Below are positions 1 to 10,361 of a DNA stretch of 64,000 bases, in pieces. The translations under genes and the position numbers were made by a program. The notes below the pieces were generated by a model. It made no database searches. It was not told where the DNA came from and saw only the letters and a list, made by a program, of their open reading frames with translations. Source of the stretch: an uncultured bacterium (lineage in GTDB: Bacteria; Krumholzibacteriota; Krumholzibacteriia; LZORAL124-64-63); contig CAIWHK010000028.1 of assembly GCA_903912525.1 (NCBI GenBank), forward strand, positions 79,625-143,624, read 5' to 3'. Positions within the stretch are counted from its first letter, which is position 1. Every line of letters begins with the position of its first letter.

Positions 1-12
1 TTCATCAACCGG

Positions 13-798
13 TTGCTGGGTCGCAGGGCCCGGCCAGCGTTCGTCTCGATCGTGGACGACGACGACCCTGCTGTCGATGAAGCGAGCCTGCGGGCCCTCG
101 AACAGAAGATCTGCCACACCTTCGTCGACCGCACGCTCCTGGCCAATGCCCTGCTGCACCGGTCCCACATCCACGTCACCGGCCAGGAACGCGGCAGCTC
201 GAACGAGCGGCTCGAGTTCCTCGGTGACGCCGTCCTGGGGCTGGTCGTCAACGAACATCTCTACCGCAGCTTCACCGACTGCTCGGAAGGCGACCTCACC
301 AAGATGAAGTCGCTGCTCGTCTGCGGCGCCTGCCTCTCGGAGGTGGCCGGCGAGCACGAACTGGGCGTCCACATCCGGATGAGCCGCAGCGAAGCGGCGA
401 CCGGCGGCCGCGAGCGGTCGTCCATCCTCGCCGACACCACCGAGGCGATCATCGGCGCGGTCTACCTCGACGGGGGACTCGAAGCCGCCCGCGGCACGAT
501 CCAGCGCATCCTCCTGGACGGAGCCGACCACGTCCTGGCCGACCGCTCCGAGCGCAACTACAAGAGCCGCCTCCAGGAACTGATCCAGGCCGAGCACAAG
601 ACGCCCCCGCGCTACCGCGTGGTCGCCGTCGAGGGTCCCGACCACGACCGCGTGTTCCGCGTCGCGGTGTCTTTTGACGGGCAGGTCCTGGGCACGGGGG
701 AGGGGCGCAACAAGAAGGCCGCCGAACAGCGGGCCGCCGAAGCTGCCCTCGAAACGCTGGAACGCGGTCAGGCTTTGCCGGGTTCTGCCGATTCCTGA
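13..798 (+). CDS. rnc: Ribonuclease III (5' end may lie upstream of window)
   Basis: ORF with RNase III signature [16 protein letters not shown] and C-terminal dsRNA-binding domain ([10 protein letters not shown]...[16 protein letters not shown]). The frame is open to the window edge, so the start is uncertain. Confidence 0.95.
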   Translation: MLGRRARPAFVSIVDDDDPAVDEASLRALEQKICHTFVDRTLLANALLHRSHIHVTGQERGSSNERLEFLGDAVLGLVVNEHLYRSFTDCSEGDLTKMKSLLVCGACLSEVAGEHELGVHIRMSRSEAATGGRERSSILADTTEAIIGAVYLDGGLEAARGTIQRILLDGADHVLADRSERNYKSRLQELIQAEHKTPPRYRVVAVEGPDHDRVFRVAVSFDGQVLGTGEGRNKKAAEQRAAEAALETLERGQALPGSADS

Positions 799-848
799 CC
801 TGTCCGTCCCGCGGCTCCGGCCGCATCCCACGACGTGAAGGAGCCCGC

Positions 849-2702
849 GTGCGATCGTTCCTCCCGGCAGCCCTGTGCTGCCTGCTGCTGCCCGCGTTCG
901 CCATGGCCGCCGCGATCCCCGACGACCCGGCGACCGGGGCCGCCGAACTGGGCAAGCCCGACGAGGACGTCCCCTACGGCGTGGCCGCCAGCTGGCTCCT
1001 GGGCCATCGCCTGCTGGTGGACGGCCGCCCCGCGGACGCGCTGCCCCTGCTGCACCAGGCCTACCGCGCCCAGCCGGACGCCATGCCGATCGCGCTCGAC
1101 TTCCAGGCCGCCCTGGTCGCCGAGGGCTACGTGCGCGACGCGCTGGCGGTCATGGACAAGCTCGTCGAGGCCCACCCCGATTCGGCGTCCTTCCGCCTGC
1201 GCCGCTCGGCCCTGCTGGCGCGCAACGGCAACGAGGACGGCGCCATGGCCGACATCCGCGCACTGCGCGAACAGGGCCAGGACACGGCCCGGTTGCTGCT
1301 GACGGAAGCGGGCCTGCTCGATCGCGCGGGCAAGGGCGATCGCGCACTCGAACTCCTGCGCGCCGGCCTGCCGCGCTTTCCGGACGCCGCCGGCGAGATC
1401 TACCTGGAAATGGCCGGTATCCTCCAGCGCGCCGGCCGCGGCGCCGAGCTTGCCGACCTGCTTGCCGAGGCGGTGAGGGCCGACCCCGATCGCCCCGCCC
1501 TGTGGGTGTTGCAACTGCAGGCGCTGGTCGATGCAGGCCGCGACGAGGACGCCCTGGCGTTGGCACGCGAGGCGGACCGCCGGTTCGGCCTTGGCGCGCC
1601 CGGCGTTGAAGGCGACGCCGGCGACGGGAGCCCTGAGCAGGCGCGCATCGACGTCGGGCTGCCTGCCGATTCGTTCGTCGTCGAACTGGCGGACCACTAC
1701 GCGCGTCGCCAGAAGGTGGACCAGGCGATCACCCTGCTGCAGCCGCTGGCCGCGCGCGGGGAACTCGGGTTGAACGCGTCGCTGTGGCTGGGGCGCATGT
1801 TGTTGGGGACCGGCAAGACGGACGAAGGCGCGAAGCTCGTCGACGGCGTGACGAAGCGTTGGCCGAAGGCGCCGCGGGGCTGGTTCCTCAAGGGCAAGGT
1901 AGCCGAGGCGGCCAGCGACTGGCCGCAGGCGCTCGGCCTGTACCGCAAGGCCGTGGAACTGGGGCCGGACGACGGCGAAGTGCGCCTGTCCTGCATCCGC
2001 GCGCTGCTGGTTGCGCGCGAGAAGGCCGCAGGCGGAACCGAGGCCAAGGCCGCGCTCGCGACGCGCCGCAAGGAACTCGGCGAGCACTGCACCGCGGCGG
2101 CCGCGCTCATCACCGACCAGGACACCGGCGGCCACATGATCCTCGGCTACGGGTTCCGGGCCGGCGGCGACCTCATGCGTGCCGCCGAGCATTTCGGCAC
2201 GGCATCCGCCGACGAGGAGCTGCGCCAGAACGCCCTGATCCAGAAGAGCCTGTGCCACGACGAGCTGGGTGAGGATGCGCTCGCGCGGGCCGACCTCGAG
2301 CAGCTGGCCCGCGAGTTCCCGGACAATGCCGAGGTCGCCAACACGTTGGGCTACTGGCTGGCCGAGAAGGCGATCGAACTCGAACGCGCCGAGAAGCTCA
2401 TCCGCCAGGCGTTGGCCACCGATGTCGGCAACGGCGCCTACCTCGATTCGCTCGGCTGGGTACTCTACCGGCAGGGGCGCTTCGAGGCCGCACTGGACTT
2501 CCTGATCCAGGCCGTCAACGTGCTGCCGGAAGACCCGGTCATCCTCGAGCACCTGGGCATGGTCCTGAAGGCCGGAGGGCAGCCCGCGCAGGCCCTCGAC
2601 GTCCTGAAGAGGTCCTTGTCGTTCGGGGCCGACGAGAAGCGCGTCGGCGCCCTGGTTCGCGAACTGGAGGCGGGCCCGGCGCCCGCCAAGGCCAAGCGGT
2701 GA
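849..2702 (+). CDS. Secreted TPR-repeat protein
   Basis: Signal peptide-like N-terminus, multiple TPR-like helices (e.g. NTLGYWLAEKAIELERAEKLIRQAL, YLDSLGWVLYRQGRFEAALDFL). Confidence 0.8.
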   Translation: MRSFLPAALCCLLLPAFAMAAAIPDDPATGAAELGKPDEDVPYGVAASWLLGHRLLVDGRPADALPLLHQAYRAQPDAMPIALDFQAALVAEGYVRDALAVMDKLVEAHPDSASFRLRRSALLARNGNEDGAMADIRALREQGQDTARLLLTEAGLLDRAGKGDRALELLRAGLPRFPDAAGEIYLEMAGILQRAGRGAELADLLAEAVRADPDRPALWVLQLQALVDAGRDEDALALAREADRRFGLGAPGVEGDAGDGSPEQARIDVGLPADSFVVELADHYARRQKVDQAITLLQPLAARGELGLNASLWLGRMLLGTGKTDEGAKLVDGVTKRWPKAPRGWFLKGKVAEAASDWPQALGLYRKAVELGPDDGEVRLSCIRALLVAREKAAGGTEAKAALATRRKELGEHCTAAAALITDQDTGGHMILGYGFRAGGDLMRAAEHFGTASADEELRQNALIQKSLCHDELGEDALARADLEQLAREFPDNAEVANTLGYWLAEKAIELERAEKLIRQALATDVGNGAYLDSLGWVLYRQGRFEAALDFLIQAVNVLPEDPVILEHLGMVLKAGGQPAQALDVLKRSLSFGADEKRVGALVRELEAGPAPAKAKR

Positions 2703-3508
2703 TCGACCGACGCCGTACGCGGTGGCGGCTCGCGGGCGGCCTGCTCAGCGGGCTGGCGCTGCTGCTGTCGGCTCGCATGACCCTGGGGGAGGGAGCCCGG
2801 GATTCCGGCGCCGCCGACAGCGAAGCACTCTCGGTGGTGCTGGCGACCTGGCGGGCCGAGGCATTCGGCCGGGTGGCCACCGGCGCCGTCGGCTGGGTGG
2901 CCGCAGGTGACGGCACCGTTCGCCTGGACCTGGCGGTCGACGCCCAACCCGATCCGGTCCCGGGATCGAACCCGGACCCGTGGCCCGGGTTGCTCGCGCG
3001 CGAGGGCCGGGGCTGGACGCTGGTCGCGCCGCCGGCGGCCGAGGGCCTCTGCGGCGCCTGGGACCGCGAGTGGTCGGCCCCGCCGCCGGGGCTGGCGGCG
3101 CTCGCCCGCGGCGTGACGCACTGGGCCGAGGGGACCCGTGCCGACGGGACCAGCGGCGTCGGAGCCCGCGCATCCGGGGGCGGGGAGTCTTTCGTGCTGG
3201 CCGCGGCGGTTTCCGAAGCGGGCACAATGGACGCTGATCCCCTGCCGACCGGCCTGCGCCGCGAACTGGCCGGCCGGGCTCGCGGTGGCGGCGGCCCCGG
3301 CGAACGGGTCCACGTTGGCCCTCTCGCCGGCGGGGCCGTGGAGGTGCGCTCGTCGCGCCGCCCGGGCCGCCTGGTTGTGACCCCCCGCGAACAACGCCCG
3401 ACGTCGGCGACCCCCGAAGAGGTCTTCCTGCCCTGGTGGTCGCTGGGCGATATCCTGGACCTGCCGCCGCCCGCGGAATCGGGAACTTCGGGCGGACAGG
3501 CGCGTTGA
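2699..3508 (+). CDS. Hypothetical protein
   Basis: ORF overlapping the stop of the TPR gene; N-terminal hydrophobic segment; no recognisable domain. Confidence 0.55.
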   Translation: MIDRRRTRWRLAGGLLSGLALLLSARMTLGEGARDSGAADSEALSVVLATWRAEAFGRVATGAVGWVAAGDGTVRLDLAVDAQPDPVPGSNPDPWPGLLAREGRGWTLVAPPAAEGLCGAWDREWSAPPPGLAALARGVTHWAEGTRADGTSGVGARASGGGESFVLAAAVSEAGTMDADPLPTGLRRELAGRARGGGGPGERVHVGPLAGGAVEVRSSRRPGRLVVTPREQRPTSATPEEVFLPWWSLGDILDLPPPAESGTSGGQAR

Positions 3509-3551
3509 AGGACCTGCGGTTCCGTTTCCCGGTCGTCGTCAGGAGCGCAAG

Positions 3552-4259
3552 GTGAACCCGTCGCGCGACAACACCCCCTTCGAGGATCCCCGACAGCAGA
3601 GGGCCGCCCTGCGCGACCTCCGCGACGAGGATCTCATCGTCCTGGTCCAACAGGGGCAGAAGCGGGCTTACGACGAAATCGTCTCCCGCTACAAAGGCCG
3701 CCTGTTCAGCTTCATCATGCGCATGGTGAAGGATCCCGCCCTGGCCGAGGAACTCACGCAGGAGACGCTGATCCGCGTCTACATCCACGCGGCCAAGTAC
3801 CGCGAGATCGCGCGATTCTCGACCTGGGTCTTCACCATCGCCACGAACCTCGTGCGCAACAAGATGCGGCAGCGCTCGCGGCGGCCGCTCACGATCAGCC
3901 TGAACCCGGCGCCCGAGGACGACGAGATGCCCGTCGACCCGGCCGACCCGCGCGCCGACACGTCCGCGCGCATCGAGCGCGAGGAACTCGGCCGCCTGAT
4001 CGCCGAGGCCACCGCGAAGATTCCCGAGCGCTACCGCGTGCCGTTCCTGCTGCGCGAGGTGGAACAGCTCAGCTACGAGGAGATCCAGCAGGTGACCGGG
4101 CTGAAGCTCGGCACCGTCCGCTCGCGGATCAACCGCGCGCGCACGCGTTTCCGCCTGCTGATCAAGCCGATGCTCAAGAACGAGACGTTGCTTGCGGAAC
4201 TCGAGGAAATCGAGGCGCGGGCGGCCGCCGAGGACAACCGGCCGGCCACGGACGAGTGA
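3552..4259 (+). CDS. RNA polymerase ECF sigma factor (RpoE-like)
   Basis: Sigma-70 region 2 (AEELTQETLIRVYIHAAKYREIARFSTWVFTIATNLVRNKMR) and region 4 (PERYRVPFLLREVEQLSYEEIQQVTGLKLGTVRSRINRAR); GTG start. Confidence 0.92.
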   Translation: MNPSRDNTPFEDPRQQRAALRDLRDEDLIVLVQQGQKRAYDEIVSRYKGRLFSFIMRMVKDPALAEELTQETLIRVYIHAAKYREIARFSTWVFTIATNLVRNKMRQRSRRPLTISLNPAPEDDEMPVDPADPRADTSARIEREELGRLIAEATAKIPERYRVPFLLREVEQLSYEEIQQVTGLKLGTVRSRINRARTRFRLLIKPMLKNETLLAELEEIEARAAAEDNRPATDE

Positions 4260-4276
4260 TCGAAAGGAACCCCACG

Positions 4277-5050
4277 ATGCGCTGCAGCAAAGCCAGGGAT
4301 TACTTGAGTCGCGACATCGACGGACTGCTGCCTCCGGACGCGACGGCCGGTCTTCTGGTGCACCTCGACGCGTGCGAGGAGTGCCGTTCGTTCCGCGAAG
4401 ACCTGCAGACCGGGCGGCGCCTGCTGGCGGCCACCGAGCCGCAGTTGCCGGACAACTTCGACTGGAAGCTGCAGCTCAGGCTGAACCAGGCCCTGCAGCA
4501 GCGGGCGGGCGAGACGGCGTACCCGTGGCTGGAGGACGAGCCGGCGACCCGGCGCGGCGCGTGGTGGCCGGCGTTCGGCGCGGCGGCCTCGGTCGGCCTG
4601 GCGGCGGTGCTCGCGGTCGCCGTGTTCATGGGACCCCAGAGGGGAGCCCCGGTGATGACGGCGGCCGTCGGCCCGGCGCCCGTCGTGGCGACCGCGCCGG
4701 CGAACGAGCCTGCACTGGCGCCGTCGACGACGGCGACGTCGCCCGCCGCAAGCCTGGCCGGGCGTTCGGACCGGCGGTCCCTGTTCGGTGCGCCGCGCGG
4801 CGGCGGCCTCTACGACCAGGGCATCGGCCGCAGCGTCGCGACCGGCGCGCGCGTGGCGCAGCCGGGCGCGGTTATCGACCGCGGCTGGTCCGGCAACCGG
4901 CTCGAGGACCTGCAGACCATCCAGCGCCTGCGGGAACGCAACGACCAGCTCCTGCGCATGGTCTACCAGTACGAGATGCAGATGCGGACGCTCAAGGCCC
5001 GGCTTGACACCACCGGCACCCCGAACCTAGATACAGGCGACAACCATTGA
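4277..5050 (+). CDS. Anti-sigma factor with zinc-finger (zf-HC2-like) N-terminus and TM segment
   Basis: HLDACEEC motif, single TM segment, directly downstream of ECF sigma gene. Confidence 0.75.
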   Translation: MRCSKARDYLSRDIDGLLPPDATAGLLVHLDACEECRSFREDLQTGRRLLAATEPQLPDNFDWKLQLRLNQALQQRAGETAYPWLEDEPATRRGAWWPAFGAAASVGLAAVLAVAVFMGPQRGAPVMTAAVGPAPVVATAPANEPALAPSTTATSPAASLAGRSDRRSLFGAPRGGGLYDQGIGRSVATGARVAQPGAVIDRGWSGNRLEDLQTIQRLRERNDQLLRMVYQYEMQMRTLKARLDTTGTPNLDTGDNH

Positions 5051-6003
5051 GTCGAGCGGCGGGCTCCGGCCCGCCGCCGGCAGGTCCGCTTTCCCGAGGT
5101 CGCCGCGTCTTGATCCGATCGACCGCCTTCGGCCCGGCTGCATCCGCGCAGGACCCCGGCCGCCGCTCCCGCCGCCTGGTGGCCGCCCCGGCCCGGGTTC
5201 TCCTGTCCATCGCTACCCTGTCTTTCACTATTGTCGCTTTTGTCCTCCTGGCAGCCGGCCCGGCCGCCGCTCAGGATCGCGACAGTGGCCGCCGCAAGCC
5301 TCCGGTACCCAAGCCTGTCGCCAAGCCCCAGGAATCGCCTGCGGCCACCGTTGCCGCGCCCGTATTCACGGCCGGCGGCGAGCGCTGGTTTGTCGGACTC
5401 GGGGCCGGGTTGCTGGATGCCGGCGACCTCTTCCGGGTGGAGACGGTCAACCAGGTCGTCGTACCCTGGGGGCGCGCTGGCGCCACCTGGTTCATGGCGT
5501 CCCGTTTCACGGCCACGGTGGACCCCGGCAGCGTCGCGACGGTGTTCGTCGGGCGGCGCCTGGGGCAGGGACGCTGGTGGCTGCGGGGCGAACTGGCCAG
5601 CGGCGCCTGCGACGTCACGGCCGAAGCCCTGCTCGGCGAGGGTGGGCAGGTTTACCGGTACGATCGCTTGTCGCTGCTGAGCGCCTGTCTGGCCGCCGAG
5701 GCCCGTCTGACCGCCTGGCCATCGCATCCTTACGCGTCGCTGGGGGCATCGTTCTGTGACGTCTCGGGCGACCGGGTCCCGGAACTGGACCAGTCCGTGG
5801 TCGGCGTACGCGGCGCCCTTGGCTACCGCCAGGTCCTGGGACCCATGCGCCTGACGGGTGAGGCCGCGCTGTCCCGGATGACCTTTGATCTCAAGGACTT
5901 CGTGCCGACGACTTCAACCGGTTCCCAACCCGCGGTGATCTACGATCCGGCGGGCGACTTGTGGCTCCTGGAGGTCCGTTTGGCCCTGGCGGCCGCCTGG
6001 TAA
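5047..6003 (+). CDS. Hypothetical exported/outer-membrane-like protein
   Basis: ORF overlaps anti-sigma gene end; internal hydrophobic signal-like segment; start codon uncertain. Confidence 0.5.
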   Translation: MSRAAGSGPPPAGPLSRGRRVLIRSTAFGPAASAQDPGRRSRRLVAAPARVLLSIATLSFTIVAFVLLAAGPAAAQDRDSGRRKPPVPKPVAKPQESPAATVAAPVFTAGGERWFVGLGAGLLDAGDLFRVETVNQVVVPWGRAGATWFMASRFTATVDPGSVATVFVGRRLGQGRWWLRGELASGACDVTAEALLGEGGQVYRYDRLSLLSACLAAEARLTAWPSHPYASLGASFCDVSGDRVPELDQSVVGVRGALGYRQVLGPMRLTGEAALSRMTFDLKDFVPTTSTGSQPAVIYDPAGDLWLLEVRLALAAAW

Positions 6004-6148
6004 CCGGCATTAGCCTGCGCAAGTGTCCACCCTGGAGGACAACTCGGGGCGTTTTCCCGATTTTTCTTTCTGTCCGCCCCGATGACTCCTATATTGACCT
6101 TCTTCGCCCCTGAATCCTGCCAACCCGAGCCCGCGGGGGATATTGCCC

Positions 6149-6994
6149 ATGGGAAATGTGATCGCCGTCGTCAATCATAAGGGTGGGGTGGGCAAGACCA
6201 CCACGGCTATCAACCTGGCGGCGGGCCTGACCAGGTACAGCGATGTGACCTCGTCCTGCCTGATCATCGACATGGACCCGCACGGGTGCGCCACGAGCAC
6301 GCTGCTGGGCAAGCTCGACGGCGAGCCGCCGGCGCGCAGCGTTTTCGATGTGCTGCGCCGGGCCATCACGCCCCAGGACGGCATCGCCTCGACCATCTAC
6401 GACGAGAACATCGACCTGCTGCCGGCCAGCCCCTCGCTCGAGAGCATGGCCAAGACGCAGATCACCGACCGCCTGTCCAAGGTGGTGCAGGCCCTGTCGA
6501 CGTCGTACGGCTGGATCATCATCGACACGCCGCCGGACCTGGGCGTGCTGACCCAGAACGCGCTGGTGGCCGCCGACTACGCCCTGATCCCGACGCCCTG
6601 CACGGGCCTGGCGATCCCCACGCTGCACCAGATGAAGCAGCTCATCGAGCGCGTCCAGGAGCGCCAGAACATCTGGCTGCAGCTGATGGGCGTGCTGGTG
6701 ACGATGAAGGACGGGCGGACGCCCCTGCAGAAGAACATGAAGAAGGAGCTGGGCAACGTCTTCGGGCCGAATGACGTGTTCCGCACCATCATCACGACGA
6801 ACATCAAGATCGAGGAGGCGCCGGCCGCCTCGCAGAGCATCTACGCCTACGATTCGGGCTGCCTGGGCGCGTCGCTGTACCGCGACTGGATCAAGAAGGA
6901 ATTCCTGAAGAAGCACCAGAAGCTGGAGAAACGTAAGGTCGAGATGCGCGAGCACCTGGAACTGACCCGCGAGGCGGCGGCCGAAGAGGGCTGA
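6149..6994 (+). CDS. ParA/Soj-family ATPase
   Basis: Deviant Walker A NHKGGVGKTTTAINLA, IIIDTPPDLG; no parB adjacent. Confidence 0.85.
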   Translation: MGNVIAVVNHKGGVGKTTTAINLAAGLTRYSDVTSSCLIIDMDPHGCATSTLLGKLDGEPPARSVFDVLRRAITPQDGIASTIYDENIDLLPASPSLESMAKTQITDRLSKVVQALSTSYGWIIIDTPPDLGVLTQNALVAADYALIPTPCTGLAIPTLHQMKQLIERVQERQNIWLQLMGVLVTMKDGRTPLQKNMKKELGNVFGPNDVFRTIITTNIKIEEAPAASQSIYAYDSGCLGASLYRDWIKKEFLKKHQKLEKRKVEMREHLELTREAAAEEG

Positions 6995-7018
6995 TCCGCG
7001 CTCGCAGCCCCGCCGCGC

Positions 7019-7681
7019 TCAGCCGCGGACGAACGGGTTGGTGGTCTTTTCCCTGCCGACGGTCGTGTCCGGGCCGTGGCCACAGACGACGATGGTTTCA
7101 TCCGGGAGCGTGTAGATGCGCTCCCGGATGCTTTTTTCCAGGGTGGGGAAATCGCCGCCCGGCAGGTCGGTCCGGCCGACCGAGCCGGCAAAGAGGCAGT
7201 CGCCGACGATCGCCAGCCCCGGCAGGCGGAACATGAGCTGTCCGGCCGCATGGCCCGGCACGTGGACCACCTCGATCAGTCCGTCACCCAGCGGGATCGT
7301 CGCGCCGTCGACCAGGTCGGTCACCAGTTGCGGCACCTCGGTGGCCGCGAAGCCGTAGGCCTCCTGGATCAGCGGCATCTGGTGGATCATCGCGGCATCG
7401 TCCGGGTGGCAGCGCAGGGGCAGCCCGCAGGCGCGCCCGACGGCGGCCGCGGCGCCGACGTGGTCGAAGTGCCCGTGGGTGGCGATCAGGGCCGTCAGCC
7501 GGCAACCCGAGCGCTCGACCCAGGACAGCAGGCGCTCGGGCTCGTCGCCCGGGTCGATCAGGACGGCCTGGCCGCTGGCCGGCGCCGTCAGCAGCACCGC
7601 GTTCATCTGCAGGGGCCCGACCGGGCGCACGTCCCAGGTATAATCCGATGTGCTGAAGGCCATGGGGCGTCTCCCGGGCAA
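7019..7681 (-). CDS. Metallo-beta-lactamase-fold hydrolase (glyoxalase II-like)
   Basis: THGHFDHVGA motif, HVPGHAAGQ, VVCGHGPDTTVGREKTTNPFV. Confidence 0.88.
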   Translation of the reverse strand: MPGRRPMAFSTSDYTWDVRPVGPLQMNAVLLTAPASGQAVLIDPGDEPERLLSWVERSGCRLTALIATHGHFDHVGAAAAVGRACGLPLRCHPDDAAMIHQMPLIQEAYGFAATEVPQLVTDLVDGATIPLGDGLIEVVHVPGHAAGQLMFRLPGLAIVGDCLFAGSVGRTDLPGGDFPTLEKSIRERIYTLPDETIVVCGHGPDTTVGREKTTNPFVRG

Positions 7682-7694
7682 GCGGTCGTTGGTT

Positions 7695-7732
7695 CGTGAA
7701 AGAGCCGGCTCCAGGTTTCCGGAGCCGGCTCT
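7695..7732 (-). terminator. Intrinsic terminator-like hairpin downstream of inositol-phosphate synthase
   Basis: Perfect 12-bp inverted repeat AGAGCCGGCTCC/GGAGCCGGCTCT; on the minus strand followed by a short T-rich stretch (TTTC). Confidence 0.6.
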
Positions 7733-7758
7733 GTCTATCCCATCATCGCTCGGTCAGC

Positions 7759-9087
7759 CTATTCCTGCTCGTAGTCCTGACCCAGATGCGTGATGACATC
7801 CTCGCCCATCATCCAGCGCAGGGTGTTCTTCATCTTGGTCTGCTGGATGAACAGGTCGTGCTCCGCGTAGAGGCCGGGGGGCGACAGGGGCACCACCGGG
7901 CTCTTGAAGTAGAACGACAGCCACTCCTGCACGCCGCCGGGCAGCTTCGCCCGCGCGCCGAGATCCAGGAACAGCGCCAGGTCCAGGACCAGCGGCGCGG
8001 CCAGGATCGAGTCGCGGCACAGGAAGTCGACCTTGATCTGCATCGGCCGGCCACACCAACCGAAGATGTCGATGTTGTCCCAGCCTTCCTTGTTGTCGCC
8101 GCGGGGCGGATAGTAGTTGATCCGCACCTTGTGGAAGAGGTTCCCGTACAGGTCCGGGTACAGCTTGGGCTGCAGGATCGCGTCCAGCACGCCCAGCTTG
8201 GTCTCTTCCTTCGACTTGAAGGACTCGGGATCGTCCAGGACCTCGCCGTCCCGGTTGCCCAGGATGTTCGTCGAGAACCAGCCCGCGACGCCCAGCTGGC
8301 GGGCCTTGAAGCCCGGGGCCAGCACGGTCTTCAGCAGGGTCTGGCCCGTCTTGAAGTCCTTGCCGCAGGTACCGACGCCGTTGTCCTTGGCCAGCTGCTC
8401 CAGCGCGGGAACGTCGGCGCTCAGGTTCGGCGCGCCGTTGGCGTAGGGGACGCCCGACTTGATCGCCGCGTAGGCGTAGATCATGCTGGGCGGGATGTCC
8501 GGGTGGTTCTCCAGCAGGCCCTTCTCGAACGAGGCGAGGGTCTCGTGGACCGCGCTGCGCTTGAGGTAGATCTCGGTCGAACCGCACCAGACCATGACCA
8601 GGCGGTCGCACTTGTGGGACTTCTTGAAGTCCGCCATGTCCTTCATGACGGCTTCGGCCAGTTCCATCTTGTTGGCGCCCTGCTTGACGTGGGTGCCGGT
8701 GAGCTTCTTGACGTAGTACTGGTCGAAGACGGCCTTCATCGGCCGGATGGCCTCCAACTCGGGGCGGATCTGGGCCAGGAGGTCCTTTTCCAGCACGCCG
8801 GCGGTCATGGCCGCTTCATAGCAGGACACGTCGAAGATGTCCCAGCCGCCGAACTCGAGATTCTCGAGGTCAGCCAGGGGGACGAAGTTCTTCACGAGGG
8901 GCTGCCGGTCCTCCGTGCGCTTGCCAAGGCGGATATGGCCCATCTGCGTCGTACTGCCGATCGGCAGGCGCAGGCCGGCCCGGATCGCGAGCACGCCGGC
9001 CATGAAGGTGGAAGACACAGCGCCCATGCCGGGGGTCAGGACGCCCAGCTTCCCGGTGGCGGGCTGGATCTGTCGCTGCTCAGCCAT
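7759..9087 (-). CDS. Myo-inositol-1-phosphate synthase
   Basis: GVLTPGMGAVSSTFMAGV N-terminus, GSTTQMGHIRLGKR, GADSN-like region and NNKEGWDN...LDSILAAPLVLDL-like C-terminal features; ATG at 9087 preceded by GAGAGGAGCT. Confidence 0.88.
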   Translation of the reverse strand: MAEQRQIQPATGKLGVLTPGMGAVSSTFMAGVLAIRAGLRLPIGSTTQMGHIRLGKRTEDRQPLVKNFVPLADLENLEFGGWDIFDVSCYEAAMTAGVLEKDLLAQIRPELEAIRPMKAVFDQYYVKKLTGTHVKQGANKMELAEAVMKDMADFKKSHKCDRLVMVWCGSTEIYLKRSAVHETLASFEKGLLENHPDIPPSMIYAYAAIKSGVPYANGAPNLSADVPALEQLAKDNGVGTCGKDFKTGQTLLKTVLAPGFKARQLGVAGWFSTNILGNRDGEVLDDPESFKSKEETKLGVLDAILQPKLYPDLYGNLFHKVRINYYPPRGDNKEGWDNIDIFGWCGRPMQIKVDFLCRDSILAAPLVLDLALFLDLGARAKLPGGVQEWLSFYFKSPVVPLSPPGLYAEHDLFIQQTKMKNTLRWMMGEDVITHLGQDYEQE

Positions 9088-9473
9088 TCTGTAGCTCCTC
9101 TCAGGTTGCCCGGCCCTCGTGGTCGGGAGGCGGTCCACGATAGAGGGCCGTCCGGGGTTAGGCAAAAGAAATGTTCCGCCCGGCCATCTTGATGATATTG
9201 ACTCACTTTCGCAATTTCCGCGGTCTCCGGAAAGCAGTTTAAAGATTTTCCGAACGACATGAAAAAAATACAATTGGAGGGTAGACTAATTCGTAGCAAT
9301 GGTGCTATCATCAATCCCGTAGAGCCCCAGCCCCTCAACCAGACAGCTGGCTGGACAGGCTCTGGAGCCGAAAAGACCTCATCGAAAGGGCCGCATGACA
9401 CATCGCTAACGCGTTCTCAGCCTTTCAGGGCAACTTACAACGTCTTTGCTTCGGCAAAGGGAGATAGTGCACC

Positions 9474-10208
9474 ATGAAGGATGACGCGGCAGCGGTGGCA
9501 GTCGTTGGCGGCTCTTATACAGTAAGCGCTCCCCGACTCTTCATCCCGGCGGACACGACCAGGTATTACGGTAATCAGGGCCGGCTCAAGCGGGCTCTTG
9601 ATGTGCTGCTTGCCGGTCTGGCCCTGGCGTTCATTTCGCCCCTGTTCCTGGCGATCTCGTTCCTGATCAAGCGCAGCAGCCCCGGTCCGGTGCTGTTCGT
9701 GCAGGAGCGTCTCGGGCGTGATGGCCGTCCATTCAAGTTCTACAAGTTCCGCTCGATGGTCCACAACAGCGACGATGCCATCCACCGGCAGTTCGCGGCG
9801 ATGTTCATCGCCGGCGACGATGGCGGCTGCGCTGCGACAAATTCGGGCGACAAGGTCTTCAAGCTGAAGCGCGACCCGCGCATCACGCAGATCGGCGCCT
9901 TCCTGCGCCGCACCAGCCTGGACGAGCTGCCGCAGCTGCTGAACATCATCAAGGGCGACATGTCACTGGTCGGCCCGCGCCCGCCCATCGCCTACGAGAT
10001 CGAGAACTACCAGCCCTGGCACATGGAGCGCCTCAAGGCCGTCCCGGGCCTGACCGGCCTGTGGCAGGTCAGCGGGCGCAGCTCCGTCAGCTTCGACGAG
10101 ATGGTCCGGCTGGACATCCGCTACATCAACGAGTGGTCCTTCTGGAGCGACCTGGCGATCATTGCCAAGACCGTTCCTGTCGTCATTAGGGGCACCGGCG
10201 GGTACTGA
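9474..10208 (+). CDS. Exopolysaccharide-initiating bacterial sugar transferase
   Basis: KRALDVLLAGLAL...SSPGPVLFVQERLGRDGRPFKFYKFRSM...RRTSLDELPQLLNIIKGDMSLVGPRPP. Confidence 0.92.
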   Translation: MKDDAAAVAVVGGSYTVSAPRLFIPADTTRYYGNQGRLKRALDVLLAGLALAFISPLFLAISFLIKRSSPGPVLFVQERLGRDGRPFKFYKFRSMVHNSDDAIHRQFAAMFIAGDDGGCAATNSGDKVFKLKRDPRITQIGAFLRRTSLDELPQLLNIIKGDMSLVGPRPPIAYEIENYQPWHMERLKAVPGLTGLWQVSGRSSVSFDEMVRLDIRYINEWSFWSDLAIIAKTVPVVIRGTGGY

Positions 10209-10361
10209 CCCACCCGCGGCGGTCGAGCGCGTGGCTCGTGCTTGACCGCCCGCGGGTCGCGGTCCATCCTGCCACGGGGATTCGAACCACAAACAAACGG
10301 CTTGCGCGCGCTCGCCCCGCAGGGGCCGGCGTCCGCGACCGCGCGAGGAAGGCGGACGGGC

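Noticed and set aside
10270-10300. tRNA 3'-end-like fragment (minus strand GGTTCGAATCCCCGTGG)
   Set aside because: T-stem does not pair properly and no other tRNA arms can be built; likely chance.
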